Positions 1 to 11,181 of a stretch of 64,000 nt of DNA are shown here, piece by piece. The notes beneath the pieces were generated by a model, which saw only the letters and a list, made by a program, of their open reading frames with translations, was not told where the DNA came from and ran no database searches. The position numbers were made by a program, and so were the translations under genes. The stretch covers positions 29,901,468 to 29,965,467 of the forward strand of contig CM032129.1 of NCBI GenBank assembly GCA_018894105.1. Direction: 5' to 3'. Numbering within the stretch: position 1 is the first letter of the stretch; the number at the start of each line of letters is the position of its first letter. Source of the stretch: Jacaranda mimosifolia (Eukaryota; Streptophyta; Magnoliopsida; Lamiales; Bignoniaceae).

Positions 1-955
1 ACGGGACCAAACCCCTGGCCAAAGGTCATTTGACATTGGGAAAACTAATCCAAATCCGATGTTGGGAATAATCATATATTAGTAAATGAAATAAATTAGA
101 TGATATTGCTTGGATAGTCAGCTACTATATCGATATTCATCATACTAATTTTATTATATATTTACTTTCAATTTTATTTTTATATTTATTTTTTTTACTG
201 AATAAATATTAAAGAATTTTTATTCTTAATCTATTTTTGATTTCAACTCCAAATTATATGAAATTGATCAGACCGTGAGAATTGATTCTAATTAGAAGAA
301 AATACCCTCCAACTCTTATCGAGACTCCTTTAATGTTTTCTGTCATTGAAACTAATCATGCTACACAAAATAATCAAGTTTTGAGCGGTGATTAAGAAAT
401 TGGACTAGATCGATTGGCTCGATTAGGAATCGACAAAGGTTTCGATCAGATTTTATGATTAAAACAGTTGACCAAAAAATTAGTTCAAACTAGTGCAAAT
501 CGATAAAAAGTCAGTTGAACTGGTGAATCGATTTTTATTTTAAACTGGTTAACAGTTTTTTTAAATAAAAATTAAAAATTAAAGAGGCCAAATTTCTCTA
601 TTTTTTTTTTCTTTAGAGTTCAAACTTCTTTACTTTTTTTTTTCTTCCATTTTCTCATTCAAATTCTCCTCAAACATCAAATTTCAAACCCAAATTTAAG
701 AACTAAACTTCAAAATAATTAAAAATTGTGTATCTCGACTTTATTGCCTATTATAAAATTGGTCTTAATTTATGTTTTGAAACTTTTATATTATTTGAGT
801 TGGTATTTATTGTTCTTGTAAGTTGTAATAGATTCTACAAGGATATTTTTTTTAAAAGACTTACTTTATGATTTGATATTTTAGATTGATATATGGATAT
901 TATTATAGAATAAAGTTTGTAGAAAATTTAACAAATACGAGGCAATTTTTATTTT
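1..955. other. AT-rich intergenic DNA, nothing recognised
   Basis: No open frame with protein-like composition on either strand. There are poly-T tracts near 600-650 and a local run of GATCGATT-like motifs near 410-540. I see no repeat ends, RNA gene or promoter that I can support. Confidence 0.5.
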
Positions 956-1889
956 GGGTTAAATTCATTTTACCCCTATATACTATGGGGTATGTATCAA
1001 ATACCCCTTATATTTTCAAAACCTTCAAATACCCCTTATACTATCAAAAATCTTCAAATACTCTCCTCAAAACCATCTGCTGTTAGTAAAATAGCTAATA
1101 GTATCAAAACTCTATAGTAAATTATTGATTTAACATAATAAAATAACTAAATAGCATAAAATCCTAGGATACGTGATTTTTTTTTCCTGTGTAGACAAAT
1201 CTATTATTGGCATCCGTATTACCAAAGCCTTTAAATACCCCCACTTAAACTTCTTTGCAGTTAAAAAAGTAACTGTTATTTGGCTGATGTAGCACTAAAA
1301 TTATATTCCCTTTACACATGATCATTGAAAAATTTTATATCCAAAATACCTTTGTAATTTACTATATAATGCTCAAGTTTCTTCCTTTAATTTTGTTACT
1401 TTTATTTTAGAATTTAAAGTATCATCTAACTCCTAATCCAACAAAAACATTAAATCATTTTTTTTTTAAAGAACATTAAACAACTCCATTTTAATACAGA
1501 ACATATGGAACTAACAAAATAGAAGTTGCTTGTGCGGAAAAAATACATGGGGACCATTACACATATTTTTATTTTGTAACTGTTTGTCTAAAAATTTTTA
1601 AATCAACATTCGTTTTGGGATATAAAAATGTATAATAATATATGTAGGGTTTTGTTATATTTCACTTATAATTTATCATTACTTTGTAAAAAATGCAACG
1701 TATCCTAATATTTTTTATGCTATTTAGTTATTTTCTAATGATAAATCAGTAATTTACTGTACAATTTTGATACCGTAAGCTATTTTATTAGCGACAAATG
1801 ACTTTGAGGGGAGTATTTAAAGGTTTTGAAAGTATATAAGGTATTTGATACATACCCTATAGTACAGGAGAGTACAATGAATTTAACCC
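956..1889. mobile_element. Short non-autonomous MULE-like element
   Basis: The element starts GGGTTAAATTCATTTTACCC and ends GAATTTAACCC. Its outer roughly 80 bp at each end are inverted relative to each other (ATAC-CCC-rich, with TATGTATCAAATACC on the left and GGTATTTGATACATA on the right). It is flanked by a perfect 9-bp direct repeat TTTTATTTT (947-955 and 1890-1898), the target-site length typical of Mutator-like elements. Size is 934 bp and no transposase is present. The duplicated target is low complexity, so the 9-bp match alone is weak; the long TIRs carry the call. Confidence 0.7.
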
Positions 1890-2639
1890 TTTTATTTTTT
1901 CCCTTATATATATATTTATTTGCATTTTTTGATATTTTTTATATATTTATATAACATTAAATATAATTATGACATCATATTAATTAAATAAGTGGTTAAA
2001 TTGTTTGAATCGATTGAATCAATAACCAATAAGGCTACTAATTCGATTATCGGTTTGATTTTTTAAATCTTGGTTCTGAGCTCATAGTGCATAGACATGA
2101 CGTGACCCAGCTATTTTTAGACATCCAGCTTTTTTATTTTGATTGCATACGTGGCGCATAATTCACCACCTTTAGTGCTAAAGAATGTAGTATTTTTTGT
2201 GAGGACTGGGAACAGTAGCACTATATACCATTAGCGGATTTATCATTACCTAATTAATAATCAAGTGATAATTGAAAAGATTGGTTGACGACAATGACAA
2301 GTTTTTAAATTAGCTTCTGCATTGTGACATAAGGTGGGTTGGGACTTATCTTTGGCCCTTCCATGCCTATAGATAGACCCACCACTGTAACAAACTATAA
2401 ACGTGCATACTTACAAAGTGAAATAAAAAACAAACTATGTATTAAAAAAATTAGAAAAATTTACACTGTTTATTTATGTTTTTGAAATTCATTTTTTTCG
2501 ATACTATTAAAAAATTGAAAATTATTCACTTCTATCTTGTGTGTGATTATGTTTAGTACTTCTTTGATTAAAATTTTAATAGTCCAGGAGAATACATTCA
2601 TAGTCTAAAATGCATGCCCGAATAATTAGAGACAGTTTA
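1890..2639. other. AT-rich intergenic DNA
   Basis: No gene seen. It contains slightly GC-richer non-coding stretches around 2090-2400 without clear repeat ends. Confidence 0.4.
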
Positions 2640-2785
2640 AATTCTCTATTTTGTTTTATATTTTATATTTTATCTTTTATTTTATTTATTTATTAAGCAT
2701 ATTAAATGTTTTCTTATAAAAGTAATTAATTAAAAATCAAATGTATTTTATATATATTCATTAAATTGAAATAGGAGATGAGAGT
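2640..2785. repeat. MITE copy, TCTATTT...GAAATAGG family
   Basis: A copy of a 110-170 bp interspersed repeat with short inverted ends (CTCTATTT at one side, GAAATAGGAGA at the other) and a middle of the form TATTAAATGTTTTCTTATAAAAG followed by AATTAATTAAAAATCAAATG. Other copies are near 4925-5080, 7796-7915, 38200-38335, 55945-56040 and 56185-56315. Diverged copies sit in intron 1 of each CRK gene (18571-18680, 31515-31630, 48977-49110). Confidence 0.5.
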
Positions 2786-3082
2786 GGAATTGAACATAGG
2801 ATTAAAGACAATAAGGGAGAAATTACCTCAGAATTTCAAATTACTAAATATAAAAATATTAGGTTATAGTTTTGTGGTTTCTTCGTTGGGAAGGAAAAGA
2901 ATTTTCTTTTCTTTTCTTTTCAAAAGGGGGAAATTAATTCTAATGGTTACCTGTAGATGAAGTCGCAAGGATGCTAACAGTTGGGTTGATTTTCTTCTCA
3001 CCGCCTCTGACATATCCTTTTCTTGAAAGGCTTCTCTGCATCTTAATTACGTCCACGAACAAGCAACTATTTCAGCATTTGA

Positions 3083-3450
3083 AAGGTGTTTGGCTAAACT
3101 TATTCAAAAAATTTTATAAATTTCTATATCTTATAAAATGTTTTGGAGCTTATAAGATATTAGATCTTTTTTAAAAATAAGTTGTTACAATATTTGGATA
3201 AAATAAGATATTTGAGGTTATAAAATGTTAGTAATAACAATTTTATAATTTAAATTAAGCTAACATGTTAAAATCTTCAAAATAAGTTAACAACTCCTTA
3301 CTTTTTTAAAAAGAGCTTATAATCTCTAATATCTTATTTTAAAAACTTATAAGTTCTTCTTTAAAAAAATTTATCAAATACATTTTATTATCTTATAAGC
3401 TCTCAAATATCTTATAACATGTTATGAGGAGTTTATAAACTCACCCAATT
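3083..3450. repeat. Inverted-repeat MITE with TTATAAG motifs
   Basis: It starts GGTGTTTGGCTAAACTTATT and ends with the rough inverse, near GGAGTTTATAAACTCACCC. Many internal CTTATAAG / AAACTTATAAG motifs occur in both orientations. The same family is at 44118-45435, where it is interrupted by a hAT. The layout is that of a foldback MITE; superfamily not determined. It lies just 3' of the gene fragment at 3694-3876 and may have helped truncate it. Confidence 0.45.
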
Positions 3451-3693
3451 CCGCTCTTGGGCCTTTTTCTTCAATAGAAATCATTTACAAATCAAAAGAA
3501 ACCATTGTCTTTCAAGAACTTGGGTGGGGGCTGAAAGGAAAAATTTTGGGATGTGAAAGCATTTCGGGATTAATCTATTTCACCCCTGCTTATAATTTTG
3601 AATGATAGTATAATCAGCTACTTGGGATAAGGATTAATCCAGCAAAGTTTAAATTAAATTGGCAAAAGATAAATCAAACTGAAAAGAACTTAC

Positions 3694-3876
3694 ACTAATT
3701 CTTGAATTTGGGTTGGTTTCTTTCTCTATAAGATGAGAAGAGCTCTCTATATCCACCCGAAAGCTATCGGAATTTGTTCTGGGCTGCTGTACTTCATTTA
3801 CCTGATCAAAAACAGGAATTTTCTGACCTCCACCTTTTTCTTCCAATTCTCCACCTTGACAATTTAAGCGCATCAT
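3694..3876 (-). pseudogene. First coding exon of an unidentified gene (fragment)
   Basis: On the minus strand a 61-codon open stretch begins with two Met codons and ends exactly at a consensus donor (GTAAGT, complement of 3688-3693). It is preceded by a consensus acceptor (TTTTTATTTTCAG, complement of 3882-3894) that would belong to a 5' UTR intron. The peptide is hydrophilic and acidic and contains QKIPVFDQVNEVQQPRTNSD and a C-terminal NPNSRIS. Composition and splice-site framing look like genuine plant coding sequence. From memory it resembles the N terminus of an uncharacterised plant protein family; I could not verify this. I find no convincing downstream exon. The best acceptor (complement of about 3536) opens only 12 codons before a stop, and a MITE begins at 3450. 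Probably a truncated gene, or one whose other exons I failed to see. Confidence 0.4.
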
Positions 3877-3899
3877 ATTTCCTGAAAATAAAAAGAACA

Positions 3900-4500
3900 A
3901 ATAATTTTACCTTCAGAAATTATTGTTTAAGTTCAATGAAACAGTAATGGTATCAGTGTTTATCAATACCAGAAAACTACAATTCTTTCCACCTCTTGAG
4001 CAGATATGATAATGAGGTCATTTGACGTGCAGAGAAAAGACAAACCGCTACTGTACTTGGAAGAGCTGTTTGGCTGGTGTGACAAGGTTGCGTGTTAAAT
4101 CAGGGAATCAGTTTCCACTTTTCACCACCTAATCCAAAATGAAACAGAGAAAACAAACGCGACTCGGTCAGCCAACTTTGTGGTGCCCATTATCATTCAT
4201 ATGTATGATGAGTACAAATTCTTCTTGCAAGAACGAAGGAAAACTTCATTTGCAAGAGAACATATTTTTCTCCGAAAGAGTTTGGTAAGACAGAGCCTTC
4301 TTCCACTTCAACAACTGCCATTAATTGTTTTCTTCTTTCATTTTCTGAAAAAAAAAAAATTAAAAAAAGAAGTATTAACCGTTGATTGGAGAAGAAGGGA
4401 CAGTTGGGGGTGGGGTGGGTGGGGGTTTCAAGGATGATTTTGATGATTAGGGATTTGAGAATAAAATCATATGTGATGTTTTTTTGCACAGGAAGAGACG
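3900..4500 (-). promoter_or_regulatory. Possible 5' UTR/promoter of the minus-strand fragment
   Basis: This stretch has a more balanced base composition than its surroundings and contains no transposon ends. On the minus strand it leads directly into the splice acceptor before the 61-codon exon, so it would be leader and promoter if that gene was ever real. No TATA box is clear. Short open frames on both strands here have no coding character. Confidence 0.2.
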
Positions 4501-5626
4501 TATGGGTCTATCCATCATTATTATAAAACTGTTCCATTAATTGATAGCTTATCTTAAAGAGTGGCTTTTTAAACTATATATGTTCTTGTGAAGTAGGGTC
4601 TACCATAAGCAGGAAGAGGCCTTTTGACCCTTGTTGCTTAATTTGGTGAATTTCTTTGTCAAATATCCATTAATATCCACCCATGTAGTTATATGAAAAA
4701 TTGTATGATGTGTATAGTGTGTGTATGCATGTATGTATAAATAATTTAAAATTTTTAATTTTTATGTATATTATGAACTTTATCACTTAATCAATAAAGT
4801 TCATATTTTTTAAAATGAAACATTTAAAACATATATTATATGCATATACATAAATAATGAATTATATAATATAATTTTGACGAAATGGGTGCTGAGGTGA
4901 TAAGTTTGCAAGCAAAGTATATTACAGTTTAGATTTTCTATTTCAATTTATGTTTTATTTTTATTTCATTTCATGAATATGTGACACGTGTAATAAAAAT
5001 TTGTTACATAAACATTTGATTGAAAATTAAATACACTTAACATATATCCATCGAGTTGAAATACTAGGGAAGGGGATAGAGAATCCGAATTGAGTATATT
5101 ATGGCTAATTGAGTGGCTAGTTTGCCTAGTGCATCATCCTCATAGATATAAGTGTGATATTTAGAGTTCGAATCCTAACGAGCACTAAGTGTGAGTGTGT
5201 CTGCATATGAAAAAAAAAAGGGTACATTACAGCTATATAAGTATTAGACCAAAATTTATTGTCATTCCTAACTATAAAAATAAATAATTATCAAAATATT
5301 AATTTTTGCCTAAGACATTAATAAAATAGCTAAAAATAACTAAATGCCTAGGCAACTTCAAGCCCAACGGTGGACTATTTCATGCTTATGAGCTACCTAT
5401 GGGTATAATATCTTTCATGAATTTTAATAAAAAAAATTCATAATTGTAGAGTTAGCAATGTTATTTTAACATTCGTAGTTTAAAGAGGACCAGAAGTGGA
5501 TGGGGTTTACAAGATAAGCTCCAACCCGTTGGGCTTCTATGGTTTGGGCTTTTGCAAATGTGGACTGGATTTTATAAAGCTCATTAGCAATACAACGTAT
5601 GGGCCAGCCGGGTAATTTTATATACT

Positions 5627-6447
5627 GACTGTTAATGGGTCGGATTTATATACCATATTTGAATCCAAATAAAATTGGATATTTGAAAGAAATATCTGAA
5701 TTCGAATATTCCAAAATTATCATATATTTGTTAATTTTTGAGAAATTTAGTAGAATTCAAATCCAAAATATTCATTCTTAAAAGAAACATAAGCATGACA
5801 GATTAACAAATGAATTATCAAGTCTGCATTTTAAAAGTAATAATATAATATAACTTAGTTACATTCATTAACCAAATACATTTTAGGTTGTGTTGCTGAT
5901 AATAATACTTGTTTGATATTACAAATATATAATAGTTACACTTGATTCTCCAATCAATTAATTATAGGCTTAAAATTTTGTTAAAAAAAAATTATTTTGA
6001 TCAAATCAAGATTTGCATTGCATTCTTGCCATATCATGACATTCTGCTCATATTCATTATTCTTTCAACATATTTTTTGTTATAAAAATAGATAAACAAA
6101 TTATGCAATTATGATACAAACAAGTTCAAAACCAAACAATTTATATGAAAAAACACTTAGTTTGATATATTGCATAGGACTTTATTATTTGCTTCATCCA
6201 AAAGCCTACTTTGGCATTACTATAAGGACCTTGTGTGCATATATGTATAATACTATATATATTTGGGTTCGAATTATTAATGGATCGGATCAACAAAATC
6301 CACACTCACTCTATTTATTTTGAATTACAGACTTTTTTTAACCAAACTATATTCACCGAATCTTTTGCCGGTTAAAAATTCTAAATAATTGAATTGAAAT
6401 CAAATTAAATTTGAATTAAAATCCACTTCATCGACAGTCCTATAAAT
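5627..6447. mobile_element. Old hAT-like insertion, TAGGGCTGTCAATGG family
   Basis: It begins CTGTTAATGGGTCGGATT and ends with the inverse-like TCATCGACAGTCC. The interior matches the intact hAT at 44155-45078 (ATTTGCATTGCATTCTT, TTGATATATTGCATAG, GAATTATTAATG blocks). The paralogous segment at 28190-28225 lacks it, which supports insertion. The ends are decayed, so the outer boundaries are approximate. The same insertion is present in copy B from about 8473, interrupted there by a Helitron, so it predates the tandem duplication. Confidence 0.55.
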
Positions 6448-6614
6448 ACATGCATGAACTTGTAATTAAACAAATCATTTGTAAAATTAAAAATATAATA
6501 GAGTTGACGTATATCGTTGCCATTTATGACATATATATTACTACACAAGTTAAATATGTAATTTCTTTTTTCCCCAATTAAGAAAGACTCAAACCAACTA
6601 GAATCACTTTTCAA

Positions 6615-6905
6615 TGGAGGCGCTATGAAAATGTTGCATACTTATTAAAAAAAAAAATGGAAATTACTGCCAATTAAGTCATCGAATTAATCCAGCAGGA
6701 TATCCTTCGATGGTCCTGAAAAATGTCCATTTCCAGGGAACAACTATTTAATAAACAGACTTTTGCACTTTTTAATATATAATAACGGCGTTTATTTGGA
6801 ATACATTTAAGAGTTTCCGCGTCGACGCCATTACCGAGTGAATTTACGCTTGAAATTAAGGCGCCGACACGTTGGATTATTACACAAGTCTTCAACATAG
6901 AATTC
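6615..6905. repeat. Conserved module, copy 1 of 4
   Basis: About 290 bp shared with 13527-13808, 28382-28655 and 43755-44043. Landmarks are AAAATGTCCATTTCCAGGG, AAACAGACTTTTGCACTTTT, CGTTTATTTGGAATAC, TTTCCGCGTSGAYGCC and a TCTTCAACATAG end. It is non-coding as far as I can tell, and it is one of the best conserved pieces of the units lying upstream of the CRK genes. Confidence 0.6.
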
Positions 6906-7796
6906 GTAAGAAAACTGAGTCCGGAGATTTCAAAATGGAAGCCAAGGAGAACTTTATTTTTGAGTAGTGGCTGCCAGTTTGGTTCGACTTTCAAGTTATT
7001 ATGATAATTTATTATGGGCTAGTATGGTTGGAATGATAAAATGTGATGCAATGGGTCTGTTTTTTAATATTTTAGGTATTTTTTGAAAAATATTTTGGGA
7101 GAATGAATTTTTGGAAGAAAATTTGGACAATGTGCTAAGCGTTTTTTTTTGTTTTGGGAAAATAGAGAAAATGAACTGAGAATGAGGTGGTTATTTCTTT
7201 TTGTTTCGGGAGGAGACAAACTTTACTGTATATGTCAAATCAGTTAAATTTTTGTTGGGTTTGTGGAGTGAAAGTGATTTTTTTATGTAATGTATGTATA
7301 TATATGTATATATATATATATTTCTAGTTGGATGATGTGTACGTGTGTGTATATATATATGTAATGATTGATATATGGTTGTAATAAAATGATGTATAAT
7401 TAATTAATTGGTGATTTATTATGAAATTTATATTTTTTATAAATTTAACATTAGCAAATGATGTATTACTTGGAAGAAAATATTTATTAATAAATATTAA
7501 TTATATCTTAATTATAAAAAATTGGCTAATACCATAATTATGTCATAATTGTTAATATCGGCTTATATGAAAAAATAATTATGGTACATTAATTATAAAC
7601 TAGTTACTAATTATTAATTAAAATATAATTATTTAACTATTTATTATTTTTGATTTATGTACAAATAAAACTTAATTATTGATTTAAATAAAATAATTTA
7701 TTTAGTAATTTATATATGTAATACTTATAACAATTCATCAAGTTAAAAAATAAATAATTTTATATTATATGAAATTAAATCATCTTAAATTATTTC

Positions 7797-9114
7797 ATTT
7801 TATAAATATGTGATACGTGTATTAAATATTTTTTTTTACAAAAGTATTTGATTGAGAATTAAATACACTTGATATATAATACATTGGGATGGAATAGGGA
7901 ATGTGATAGAAACTCCGAATTGAGTATATTATGGCTAATCAAGTGGGTAGTTTGCCTAGTGCATCGCCCTCACAAATATAAGTGTGAAATTTAGAGTTCT
8001 AATCCTAATGAGCACTAAGTGTGAGTGTGTCTGCATATGAAAAAAAAAAAACAAAACAGTACATTATGGCTATATAAGTATTAGACCTAAATTTATTGCC
8101 ATCCCTAAGTATAAAAATAAATAATTATCAAAATATTAATTTTTGCCTAAGACATTAATAAAACAGCCAAAAATAACTAAATGCCTAGGCAACTTCAAGC
8201 CCAACGGTGGACTATTTCATTCTCATGAGCTACCTCATGGGTATAATATCTTTCATGAATTTTAATAAAAAAATTTCATAATTGTAGAGTTAGCAATGTT
8301 ATTTTAGCACTTGTAGTTTAAAGAGGACCTGAAATGGTCGGAGTTTAAGTTTACAAAAAAGCTCCAAAGCGTTGGGCTTCTATGCTTTGGGCTTTTGCAA
8401 ATGTGGACTGGATTTTATGAAGTTAATTAGCAACACGACATATGGACCAGCCTGCTAATTATATATACTGATTGTCAATGGGTCGGATTTAGAACGAATC
8501 ATGATAAATCTAAATTGGAATTCAATAGTCGTATGTCATATCTGAATTTGATTCAAAATCCTATAAGATTTGTAGTTGATTTACCATATTCGAATCCAGA
8601 TAAAATTGGATATATGAAAGAAATATCTGAATTCGAATATTCCCAAATCATCATATATTTGTTAATTTTTGAGAAATTTAGTAGAATTCAAAAACAAAAT
8701 ATTCATTCTTAAAAAAACATACGCATGACAAATTAATAAACGAATTATCAAGCCTCCATTTTAAAAGTAATAATATAATATAACGTAGGTACATTCATTC
8801 ACCAAATGCATTTTAGGTTGTGTCGCTGATAATAGCACTTGTTTGATATTATAAATATATAATAGTTGTAATTGATTCTCCAATCAATTAATTATAGGCT
8901 TAAAGTTTTATTAAAAAATTTATTTTGATCAAATCAAGATTTGCATTGCATTCTTGTCATATCATTATTCTTTCAACATATTTTTTTGTTATAAAAATAG
9001 ATAAAAAAAAAATGATGCAATTATGATACAAACAAGTTCAAAACCAAACAATTTATATGAAAAATACTTAATTTGTGGCATTGCTATAAGGACCTTGTGT
9101 GCATATATGTATAA
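7797..9114. repeat. Tandem duplication, copy B, left part
   Basis: Second copy of the 2.83-kb unit up to the Helitron insertion. Its first bases follow directly on the end of copy A: CTTAAATTATTT then CATTTTATAAATATG, parallel to CATTTCATGAATATG at 4966. The left end of the inherited hAT (CTGATTGTCAATGGGTCGG) lies near 8470. No gene seen. Confidence 0.75.
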
Positions 9115-10982
9115 TCTATCTATACTAATATATATAGTACAACGGTGTGGGACCTACAATTATGCAATTTTGATTGCAATTTTGGCCAAGTGGCAAATTT
9201 TTAGAATTTTGAGTTTTTTTAATTAAATTCAAAATTTTTATTAATTGTTCATTATTATCTTAATCGATATGATCATATCTTATCTTTGATTTTCTTTCAA
9301 CAAATAAATTTAAAATTCAAAACGTGTTTTATGATCAGCAAATTAAGGTCTCTTACAAAAAAAATATTCTATAAATTTTATCCCATTAAACAAATCATAA
9401 CTTATTTATTTCTACTTCCACTCTTCCCCTTCTTCTTCTTCTTCTTCTTCTTCTTCTTCAAGATAACTCTTTCATTCTAAATTTTCAAGTGAACTTTTAT
9501 TACATTTTATTAGTGTTCATATATTTTTTTCATCTTTATATTGATTTATTTTCAATATACGCATGAGAAACATAACATCATGCATAGATATATTTGTTGC
9601 TCAATTATCATTTAAATCTTTGGTTTTCTTTTTTACTTTCTTTCTTTTTATGTGTGTGTGTGTGTGTGTGTGATGAATAGATGTTTTGCTGAAATAAAAG
9701 ATATTACAACAAAATTGCAAGTAGATGATCTATATTTAGCAATGATAAACCTAGAACATTAGAAAATATTTTTCTTTTCAATTACTTGCAGTCCGCTTTA
9801 TTTCTTTTTCCCCTTTATTTTCACATCCGCTTTTGTCATTTGGGGTTTTGAACTTTTACCAGGATGTGTAAGATAGTTCTTTAAGTTGCAAGTTTTGCTC
9901 TTTTTCTTTTTTTCTTTCTTTCTTTCTTTCTTTTGTCAATTATAATAATTTGGTTTAGTTTGTAATTTATTATAATTCCTTTTTGTTGGGTTAATATTTT
10001 TATTCAATATTCCCTAAGTTCATATGTTTTCTTTTCTCTATTTTGGGCCATAAATATCATGTTTGAAAGGTATCTTTTAATTCTAATTTTGGAAATTATT
10101 ATTGTTATTTTCACTTTCATTATTTTGTTGTGGTTTTTATTCAATTTTTTTTTTATCAAATTAATTCAATTTTTTCAAGTTACCTTTCTGTAAATAATGT
10201 ATGATAATATATATACATATACATATATACATATGCACCAGTTTTTCACTTTTCATATTTACTTGGTTTTAAGGACTACTTTTTAATTTGTTTTTTCATT
10301 TCCATCAATTAGTTTAGTTTTATTTATTCATTACAAATCCTTTTTATTTGATTAATTAAATAACCCAAGTTTCTTTATAAATATCCTATTTTGATGTGTT
10401 ACATAATTTTTATAGTTTTATCCCTATTTATAATTTTTTTTTTGTATGCAATAAGAATTTTTTAGACAATATTTTATATATTTTTGAACTACTTCTTGAT
10501 TTAATATAGAATATTCAAACTAATAAAGAATCTAAGTATTTTGGACCAAAATAATTTTATTACTAAAAGATATTTTGAAATAGTTTAGATTTGTATTTTT
10601 TATGTGGAACAAGTTGACCCAAATGAATTAGATCATAACTTGAAATTAAAGTCGTTGATCCTCTACAAGATAAAGTTTGAAGTGGATAAGGTGTTGGTAT
10701 ATAAATATATATATTCCCTCATATGTTATGTATGTTGCTCTCTTCACATTAATAATTTTATTTAAAGTACTATAGCATTTTTATTTTAATGAATACTATT
10801 AAATATTACTACTTAACTATTTAAAATAATATTTTTCTTTTAAAAATGATAATATTTTTTTATAGAATATGAAAAATTGTAATGACTTATCTGTGAAATC
10901 ACAAAAAATTAGTTGCATATTTATATTTTTTTAATTTATTAGTTAAGTGAATATACCGTGCATAGCACAGGGTTTATGCTAA
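9115..10982 (+). mobile_element. Non-autonomous Helitron, first member of a composite
   Basis: The 5' end is TCTATCTATACTAATATATA, followed by GTACAACGGTGTGGGACC. The 3' end is a hairpin CCGTGC-ATA-GCACAG followed about 8 nt later by GCTAA. TC at the start, a subterminal hairpin and CTRR at the end are the Helitron hallmarks. The host base to the left is A and the next base on the right is T, as Helitron targeting requires. No Rep/helicase coding is present. It contains (TTC)n at 9430-9459 and (TG)n at 9650-9672. Confidence 0.75.
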
Positions 10983-11181
10983 TACTATTATATATAGCAC
11001 AACGGTGTGAAATCCATAATTCTATAATTTTGGCCAAATGGCAAATTTTTAGAATTTTGAGCAATTTAATTCATTTAATTTTTTTTACTATTTGTTTATT
11101 ATTATCTCTAATCGATATGATTGTATCTTATTTCTAATTTTCTTTCATTCAAAATTTAAAATATATCTATCTATCTATTTA
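10983..11181 (+). mobile_element. Truncated Helitron 5' end inside the composite
   Basis: Immediately after the first 3' end the sequence reads TACTATTATATATAGCACAAC, then GGTGTGAAATCC and a 'GCCAAATGGCAAATTTTTAG' block, matching the 5' end of the same family without its TCTA. It runs about 200 bp to a (TCTA)n stretch and has no 3' hairpin of its own. It is either a partial copy or the result of a third element inserting into it. Confidence 0.6.

Larger units (their letters stand above)
4967..7796. repeat. Tandem duplication, copy A
   Basis: About 2.83 kb that is repeated head to tail as copy B from 7797. The two copies can be followed along their length, for example the GCCTAGTGCATC block at 5125 and 7948, the GCCCAACGG block at 5362 and 8200, and the TTTCCGCGTCGACGCC block at 6816 and 13726. 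It includes a diverged hAT insertion and the conserved module listed separately. No gene is present. Minus-strand open frames of 69 and 106 codons occur in both copies but have no recognisable domain and one is truncated in copy B. Confidence 0.8.

Noticed and set aside
6674..6994. 106-codon minus-strand frame, repeated at 13625-13903
   Set aside because: The two copies are alike because of the recent 2.83-kb duplication. The frame is truncated in the second copy and not preserved in the 28382 and 43755 copies, and it has no recognisable domain.
9430..9459. (TTC)n tract as a possible CRISPR-like or regulatory array
   Set aside because: It is a simple microsatellite inside a Helitron. No CRISPR array is possible in this eukaryotic context.
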